Shown: positions 59,417 to 64,000 of the stretch, piece by piece
Layout: the number at the start of each line of letters is the position of its first letter
How positions within the stretch are numbered: position 1 is the first letter of the stretch
The notes under the pieces: generated by a model
Seen by the model: only the letters and a program-made list of their open reading frames with translations
Told to the model about the DNA's origin: nothing
The model's database searches: none
Made by a program: the position numbers and the translations under genes
Source of the DNA: Streptomyces sp. PCS3-D2
Lineage (GTDB): Bacteria; Actinomycetota; Actinomycetes; Streptomycetales; Streptomycetaceae
NCBI RefSeq assembly: GCF_000612545.2
Contig: NZ_CP097800.1
Coordinates: 6,874,001-6,938,000 of the forward strand
Direction of reading: 5' to 3'
DNA length: 64,000 nt

Positions 59417-60082
59417 ATGAGCAGCTCCATGGATTCCGGGACCTCCGTGGCGGACTTCCGGCCCACCCACGTGGTGCCGCCGCCGGGTCTGCCCGCCTGG
59501 GAGGCCCCCGACGTATCCCGGCCGACCGCGGCCCTGGACGCCTTCCTGCCGGTGCAGCTGCTGTCCCGGCGCGGGGAGTGGGGGGAGATCCTGTGCGCCA
59601 ACGGATGGAGCGCCTGGGTCGACGGGCGGCTCCTCCTGGCGGTTCCGCAGCCGCCGCCGACCACGGGGGAGGGGCCGTCCGTACGTGCCGAGCACCCGAG
59701 GCCGCTGCTGCAGCGCGGCGCCGACGCCCTGGAGCGCTACCGGCACGCCGTGGACGAGCTGGCCTCCGGCCGCGCCGACACCGACGCCTTCCGGCGCTCC
59801 CTGCGCGGGCTGCGGGCGGGTGTGGTCCTCGACGGGGAGTCGGTGTGGCTCTACGACGAGAACGCGGGGCGGTGGATGTACGGCGACGGGACCCGCCTGG
59901 CGACCTACGCGGTGACCGAGGGGCCGGGGACCACCCGGGGGCACCCGTCGACGGCGGATCATGACGGCGCCGGTGCGGCCCGACCGGGGCCGGCCGCGCC
60001 GCCCGAGGGCCCCCCGGCGGGCCGGCCCGCCGGGGCCACCCCGACCCGGATCGTGGACGCGGGCGATTCCGCACCGGAGTGA
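59417..60082 (+). CDS. Hypothetical protein, co-transcribed with the FHA-ABC transporter
   Basis: 221 residues, starting 5 bases after the transporter stop (ATG 59417; ATG 59429 is also possible). The segment LSRRGEWGEILCANGWSAWV followed by DGRLLL looks like an SH3-like beta-barrel. A helical part (ADALERYRHAVDELASGRAD) and ESVWLYDENAGRWMYGDGTR follow. The last 50 residues are Pro/Gly/Ala-rich. No signal peptide or membrane helix. It probably works with the FHA transporter, possibly as a phospho-Thr partner through its Thr/Ser-rich tails. No named family recognised. Confidence 0.75.
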   Translation: MSSSMDSGTSVADFRPTHVVPPPGLPAWEAPDVSRPTAALDAFLPVQLLSRRGEWGEILCANGWSAWVDGRLLLAVPQPPPTTGEGPSVRAEHPRPLLQRGADALERYRHAVDELASGRADTDAFRRSLRGLRAGVVLDGESVWLYDENAGRWMYGDGTRLATYAVTEGPGTTRGHPSTADHDGAGAARPGPAAPPEGPPAGRPAGATPTRIVDAGDSAPE

Positions 60083-60087
60083 AGGAC

Positions 60088-60117
60088 GGGCTCGGGCACC
60101 GAGGGCTCGGGCACCGA
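60088..60117. repeat. Direct repeat of 15 bp, two exact copies
   Basis: GGGCTCGGGCACCGA at 60088-60102 and 60103-60117, just after the stop of the SH3-like gene and before a palindromic hairpin. No function is evident. Confidence 0.7.
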
Positions 60118-60126
60118 AGCGGAGTT

Positions 60127-60150
60127 CCGCCGCGGGGCGCCCCGCGGCGG
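60127..60150. terminator. Perfect 24-bp palindrome between convergent genes
   Basis: CCGCCGCGGGGC followed directly by GCCCCGCGGCGG. It lies 45 bases after one stop and 29 before the other, so it is probably a bidirectional terminator. Confidence 0.65.
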
Positions 60151-60178
60151 ACACCGGGCCGGGGGTGCGTCCGCCCGG

Positions 60179-61462
60179 TCAGGCGTGTGTCGCGGCGGGG
60201 GCGTCCACCTGCCCGCGGCGATGCAGCGGGCGGGCCAGGACGCCACCGAGGAAGCCCGCCACCGCCCCCCACAGGAGGCCGAGGCCGACCGTGCGCCACA
60301 GCACGGGGTCCAGCACGATCTTCCCGCCGAGGGCGTCCACCTCGCCGATGCCCAGCAGCGACAGCCCGTACTCGGCCCCGACCCGGGCCAGCAGGCAGAC
60401 CGTCAGGGTGGCCAGGGCGAGGGCCGCCCCCAGATGCAGGGCGTGCTGCCAGGGCCGGACATGCGCCGGGGAGCGCACGGCCGCCAGCACGCCCGCGCCG
60501 AGCAGCAGTACGGCGGCCACCACCACCAGCCACCACGCCCGCGGGTCCCGGGCCGCGAAGGACGCCACATCGACGGGGGCTCCGTCGGCATCGCGCAGCA
60601 CCTCGTCCACGAGCGGCGGCATCGGCAGCCCGAAGGCCCCTTCCACCCGGGATTCCCAGGCTCCGCCGAAGCCCAGGGTGAGGGCGATCCAGACGAGGTT
60701 CGGCAGGGCCAGCAGGAGTACGGCAAGGGTCCGGCCGGCGTTGCCCTGGGTCGCGGCCGCCACCAGGCCGACCGCGACGCCGATCACGACGTAGGTGAGG
60801 AGCAGCAGGGTGGTGGCGAAAGCGGCCGGACGCACCGCGGTGTGGAAGCGGACCAGTGCCGCCGGAAGCGGTGCGCGGCGCGACACGAGCAGGGCGATGA
60901 GCAACAGGCCCAGGATCCAGAGCAGTCCGAACAGCAGTGTGGCGGGCAGGTCGGCGCGGAAGCCCACCGTCGGCGCGGAGTCGAGGAGTTCGCCGATCAC
61001 CCCGAGGGTGGAGTCGCCGGTGGAGATGCCGAAGTCCTGCCGGGCCAGGGCCGTCGCGCCGGTCAGGGCGAGCAGCCACAGCACCACCAACGGAACCGCG
61101 CGGCCGAGGAGTTCCCGGGGCCCGGCCACGGCCCGGTTGTGCAGTGGGCGCAGGAAGCAGTAGCCGGCCGCGAGAGCGCCGGCCAGGCTCACCGAGAGCG
61201 GAAGCACCGACAGGCTCACGTCTGCGCCGGCCAGCAGCCCGGCGTCACCAGAGACCTCCACTGCGCCGCCGGCCCCCATCACGACGACGGCGGCGAGCAC
61301 GTGCGGGAACGCCCCTTCCGGCAGGCCCCCGGCCCCGGCGCACGCCAAGCCCGCCGCGGCGATCGCGACCATCGCCGCGAAGCCGGCCAGGACGGCGACG
61401 AGTGCGTCGCGCCACGCCCGCGCGGAGCCCCCGGACGATGCCGATCTCGCTGTCTGGCTCAC
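60179..61462 (-). CDS. Streptophobe family multi-pass membrane protein
   Basis: 427 residues with about ten to twelve hydrophobic helices, for example DALVAVLAGFAAMVAIAAAG, HVLAAVVVMGAGGAVEVS and AFATTLLLLTYVVIGVAVG. The alternation of helices with Ser/Gly-rich loops, and VSLSVLPLSVSLAGALAAGY, match the Streptomyces-specific streptophobe family, whose function is unknown. The start is uncertain: GTG 61462 gives a sensible N-terminus (SQTARSASSGG) but its GCAGG site abuts the codon; an extension of up to 35 residues is open. It diverges from the DUF6777 gene with 93 bases between. Confidence 0.78.
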   Translation of the reverse strand: MSQTARSASSGGSARAWRDALVAVLAGFAAMVAIAAAGLACAGAGGLPEGAFPHVLAAVVVMGAGGAVEVSGDAGLLAGADVSLSVLPLSVSLAGALAAGYCFLRPLHNRAVAGPRELLGRAVPLVVLWLLALTGATALARQDFGISTGDSTLGVIGELLDSAPTVGFRADLPATLLFGLLWILGLLLIALLVSRRAPLPAALVRFHTAVRPAAFATTLLLLTYVVIGVAVGLVAAATQGNAGRTLAVLLLALPNLVWIALTLGFGGAWESRVEGAFGLPMPPLVDEVLRDADGAPVDVASFAARDPRAWWLVVVAAVLLLGAGVLAAVRSPAHVRPWQHALHLGAALALATLTVCLLARVGAEYGLSLLGIGEVDALGGKIVLDPVLWRTVGLGLLWGAVAGFLGGVLARPLHRRGQVDAPAATHA

Positions 61463-61555
61463 CCTGCAACCGTGGCACTCCCGGCTTGCGGGCACCACCC
61501 GGACGGCGCACACAATGGTCCGATGGGAACTCCCTCCTCCTGGGAAGAAGAGCCC

Positions 61556-63016
61556 GTGAGCACACAATCCTCCGGCGGGCAGCCGTCGTCAGAGCGACCC
61601 ACCGGGCCTCCTTCCGGGCCGCTGTCGGGCGGTCAGCAGGTGCCGCCGCCCCCGCCGCCGACCGGGCCGCCTAGCGGTCCCGGCGGTCCCGGAGGTTCCG
61701 GAACTCCGGGGCCGGACAAGGGCCCTTGGTGGCGGTCCGTCCCACGCCTCGTCACCGCGCTCGTCGCCGTGGTCGCGGCCGTGACCCTGGCGGTGGTGCT
61801 GACCCGGCCCGACGGCGCACCGAGCGCCGGGGCCGAGGTGTTCCTCCAGCCGGCCGCCGCGGCCGGCCCCGACCCCTTCACCGAGTCCACCGTGGTGAAG
61901 GAGGACGCGCCGCCTCCGGTGAGCCCGGCGCCGTCCCCCACCACGACCGGCTCCGCCCCCGCCCCCGACGGCACCACCACGGGCACCAGGAGCGTCAGCG
62001 GATCCGCCCCCGGCGTGTACGGGGGCACTCAGGACGTGGCGAGCTGCGACGTCGAGAAGCAGATCACCGTGCTGGCCGCGGAGCCCGCCAAGAACGAGGC
62101 CTTCGCATCCACGCTCGGCATCCAACCGGCTGCCGTTCCCGGGTACCTGCGCTCGCTGACCCCGGTGCAGCTGCGGCTGGACACCCGGGTCACGAACCAC
62201 GGCTTCCAGAACGGCAAGGTCACCAGCTACCAGGCCGTGCTCCAGGCCGGGACGGCCGTGCTCGTGGACGACCGGGGCGTGCCGCGGGTGCGCTGCGCCT
62301 GTGGGAATCCGCTCGGTCCGCCGGTGCCGCTCAAGGCCGCCCCGAAGCGCTATGGGCAGACGTGGCCCTCGTACCAGCCGGCGAAGGTGGTCGTCATCGC
62401 GCCGGCCGTGCAGCCCATGAAGAAGATCGTCATCTACGACCACCAGAACCGGCACTGGTTGGAGCGCGACAAGGGCCCGCACCAGGACAGGAAGCCGGAC
62501 CGGCCGATCCCGCCGCCCGTGGTCCCGACGCCGCCGACCTCGCCGAGCCCCACGGTCACCCCGACGCACACCGGCTCGAAGCCGCCGGGACCACCGTCGA
62601 CGTCGCCCACGCCCACGGGCTCGACGACCCCGACGCCCACGCCCACGACGACGCCCACGCCGACCCCGACGACGACGCCCACGCCGACGCCGACATCGCC
62701 CACGTCGCCCCCGGTTTCGCCGTCGCCCTCGACGACCCCGTCCCCGACGCCGACGCCTTCGGCCTCACCGTCCGCCTCCCCGTCGCAGTCGCCGTCCGGA
62801 TCGCCGCCGGTCTCGCCGACGCCCCCGGCGTCGGGTTCCCCCTCACCGACGGTCGCCTCGTCACCGTCCTCGGCCGAGCCACCCTCGGGATCCCCGTCGG
62901 AACCTCCCTCGCCGCCGGGTCCGGGGACCTCGGCGGCGTCGCCCTCGACCAAGCCGTCACCGTCGCCCTCTGAGGCGCGCCCACCGCAGCCCGAGGCCCC
63001 GCCGTCTGCGGAGTAG
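61556..63016 (+). CDS. DUF6777 family single-pass protein with long Pro/Thr/Ser-rich tail
   Basis: 486 residues. A Gly/Pro-rich cytoplasmic tail leads to the helix LVTALVAVVAAVTLAVVL (about 62-80). The extracytoplasmic domain (about 90-310) starts GAEVFLQPAAAAGPDPFTES and has GTRSVSGSAPGVYGGTQDVA, four Cys (including the pair VRCACGNPLGPP) and WPSYQPAKVVVIAPAVQP. The last 160 residues are almost all Pro, Thr and Ser, as in wall-spanning stalks. Function unknown; placement suggests a cell-surface protein. GTG 61556 with GGAAGAAGAG upstream is preferred; ATG 61523 is an alternative. Confidence 0.82.
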   Translation: MSTQSSGGQPSSERPTGPPSGPLSGGQQVPPPPPPTGPPSGPGGPGGSGTPGPDKGPWWRSVPRLVTALVAVVAAVTLAVVLTRPDGAPSAGAEVFLQPAAAAGPDPFTESTVVKEDAPPPVSPAPSPTTTGSAPAPDGTTTGTRSVSGSAPGVYGGTQDVASCDVEKQITVLAAEPAKNEAFASTLGIQPAAVPGYLRSLTPVQLRLDTRVTNHGFQNGKVTSYQAVLQAGTAVLVDDRGVPRVRCACGNPLGPPVPLKAAPKRYGQTWPSYQPAKVVVIAPAVQPMKKIVIYDHQNRHWLERDKGPHQDRKPDRPIPPPVVPTPPTSPSPTVTPTHTGSKPPGPPSTSPTPTGSTTPTPTPTTTPTPTPTTTPTPTPTSPTSPPVSPSPSTTPSPTPTPSASPSASPSQSPSGSPPVSPTPPASGSPSPTVASSPSSAEPPSGSPSEPPSPPGPGTSAASPSTKPSPSPSEARPPQPEAPPSAE

Positions 63017-63635
63017 CGCCGCGAGGGCGGGGGCGGGAACGACGGCGGAGGCAACGGCGGGAACCGGTAGCCGGCCCCGGCGAGCCCGGCCGGTCCGCTC
63101 CGGACAAGGCCGTTGAAAACGGGTGAGAGCCGCCCGCCCCCGACCACCGTGTTCGGAAGGCCCTGTTGGTCCACGACGCTGACGAACGGGCTTCCAAGAC
63201 GCGCGTGTCCGGGCCGTGGCGCGGGCCGGCCCGGCGAAGCCGGGCTCCGCGGTGCGCGAGACGTTGCGAGGATGCGGCAGCGCTCGAAATGGATGGCCCT
63301 TGCAGGGGAATTGTTCGCCATTCCGGACGGATTGAGGGCCTGCCCGAGATGCCGATCGGATGGACGGTGACTAATATCATCCGTAGGTAACTGTGGCAAC
63401 CGCGGGATGCACACCCTCTGCCCGCGGTGACAACGCCAGAGCGCGCGGCGTGCGACATACATCGCACCGGCCCACGAGGTCCACGGTCCGAAGAGGCCGT
63501 GTTGACGGGGGATGCGCGCAATCCGACACATCTGTACGGCCACAGGTGCAGCCGTGTACAGCCCGTGCTGAGGAGGAAGAGCAAATTTTCGTGCCATAGC
63601 AATGTGTGCCATAGCAACGAGAAGGGTTCTCAACC
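63017..63635. other. Gene-free stretch upstream of the small secreted peptide gene
   Basis: 619 bases without a convincing gene. Base composition is less GC-rich from about 63260 on than in the coding regions, as expected for control DNA. Close to the next gene two copies of GTGCCATAGCAA occur at 63591-63602 and 63606-63617, 15 bases apart, between an AGGAGGAAG run (63571-63579) and the start codon. These could be a regulatory repeat. No clear -35/-10 pair was identified. Confidence 0.45.
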
Positions 63636-63878
63636 ATGCGAGCAACGAGAGTCAAGCGTCTCTTCGCGGCGTCCGCCATCGGCGTTCTGATGGCCGGCGG
63701 AGCCCTGGGAGCCGCAGGCACCGCCTCGGCGGCGACCCCCACCCAGCCCGTCTCCTACGTGAGCGGCGGCGGAGGCTGGGACCACGACAGGGGCGGCCAC
63801 CACGGCTGGTACGACGACGATGACGACGACGACTACCGCGGCGGAGGCTACGGCCACGGCTACGGCCACGACTGCTGA
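63636..63878 (+). CDS. Small secreted Gly/His/Asp-rich peptide
   Basis: 80 residues. A signal peptide (KRLFAASAIGVLMAGGALGA, then AGTASA) should be cleaved near residue 33. The mature 47 residues are rich in Gly, His, Tyr and Asp: WDHDRGGHHGWYDDDDDDDY then GHGYGHGYGHDC. The seven-Asp run and repeated His suggest binding of metal ions or Ca(II), and the Gly-Tyr/Gly-His repeats suggest a surface or matrix role. No chaplin or rodlin domain is seen. A single terminal Cys could allow dimers. AGAAGGG precedes ATG 63636. Function unknown. Confidence 0.75.
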   Translation: MRATRVKRLFAASAIGVLMAGGALGAAGTASAATPTQPVSYVSGGGGWDHDRGGHHGWYDDDDDDDYRGGGYGHGYGHDC

Positions 63879-63890
63879 CACCATCGCACG

Positions 63891-63919
63891 CTGTGCGGCC
63901 CGTACGACGGGCCGCACAG
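63891..63919 (+). terminator. Terminator hairpin after the small secreted peptide gene
   Basis: CTGTGCGGCCCGT-ACG-ACGGGCCGCACAG, a perfect 13-bp stem with a three-base loop, 12 bases after the stop codon. No U-run follows, which is common in Streptomyces. Confidence 0.85.
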
Positions 63920-64000
63920 TGCCGTGTCCGGCCACGGCGCCCCGCCGCCGTGCGTCCCACGGGGACACCGGCGGAGGACAGTGAGACCCTGGCTGCATGG

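Noticed and set aside
63017-63330. Minus-strand frame with SVVDQQGLPNTVVGGG in the gap before the small secreted peptide gene
   Set aside because: It continues as an antisense frame through the proline-rich gene, lacks a suitable start and stop, and matches no family I recognise.
1-64000. Secondary-metabolite gene cluster
   Set aside because: No PKS, NRPS, terpene synthase, lanthipeptide or similar core enzyme is present; the isolated flavoprotein, glycosyltransferase and acyltransferase genes do not form a pathway.

Overview
This window reads as Streptomyces (or a very close relative) chromosome. Base composition is very GC-rich and strongly periodic, GTG starts are common, Shine-Dalgarno sites are GGAGG-like, and many products belong to actinomycete families: an F420-type Ddn oxidoreductase, a mycothiol-dependent maleylpyruvate isomerase-like protein, streptophobe, DUF6643, DUF6777 and DUF6986 proteins, an eukaryotic-type Ser/Thr kinase and an FHA-ABC transporter. 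I see no rRNA, tRNA, integrase, transposase or CRISPR array. Family names come from reading the translations; no database was searched.

Layout. 1-9 kb: the 3' end of a transglutaminase-like gene, a lysophospholipid acyltransferase, a thioredoxin, a leader-peptide/flavin-reductase pair that looks sulfur-regulated, the electron-transfer flavoprotein operon etfBA, a DUF6986 aldolase-like enzyme, a LacI regulator diverging from a TmrB-like kinase/NUDIX fusion, and a metallo-beta-lactamase-fold hydrolase. 9-22 kb: M20 dipeptidase, geranylgeranyl-reductase-like flavoprotein, Ddn-like oxidoreductase and a divergent TetR gene around a long inverted repeat, a secreted spherulin-4-like protein, a frameshifted secreted-protein gene, AlkB, ROK regulator, anti-sigma-like ATPase, cysteine-desulfhydrase-like PLP enzyme, HxlR regulator and another MBL hydrolase. 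22-42 kb: a 797-residue membrane hydrolase overlapping tail-to-tail a beta-helix/AAA+ fusion, MOSC protein, HpnB-like glycosyltransferase, Asp/Glu racemase homologue, ADP-ribosylglycohydrolase translationally coupled to a TetR gene, DHFR/RibD-like protein, lipoprotein N-acyltransferase, NUDIX, acyltransferase-3, secreted trypsin-like protease and a GT39-type membrane glycosyltransferase.

42-51 kb is the most unusual part. A tightly packed three-gene unit encodes (i) a 145-residue helical protein with a hydrophobic N-terminus and a C-terminal GNNSPAIG motif, (ii) a three-helix membrane protein with the almost identical GDNSPAIG motif at its cytoplasmic N-terminus and an extracellular domain, and (iii) a solute-binding lipoprotein with no transporter genes beside it. 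This resembles a ligand sensor, a membrane adaptor and a Bell/HeLo-like cell-death effector joined by a prion-type (RHIM/BASS-like) motif. About 2.4 kb further on, beyond an amidase and its TetR regulator, a second operon on the other strand couples an alpha/beta-hydrolase to a caspase-NACHT-six-TM protein, an architecture of the bacterial NLR-like (STAND) conflict type. Together they suggest a regulated-death or defence island.

51-64 kb: a Ser/Thr kinase operon, a Tm-1-like protein, NUDIX, a CDF zinc exporter whose 3' end carries a stop-containing tandem repeat, a two-FHA ABC transporter followed by an unrecognised protein (a plausible kinase target, as with Rv1747), a streptophobe membrane protein diverging from a proline-rich DUF6777 protein, and a small secreted Gly/His/Asp-rich peptide gene with a perfect 13-bp terminator hairpin.
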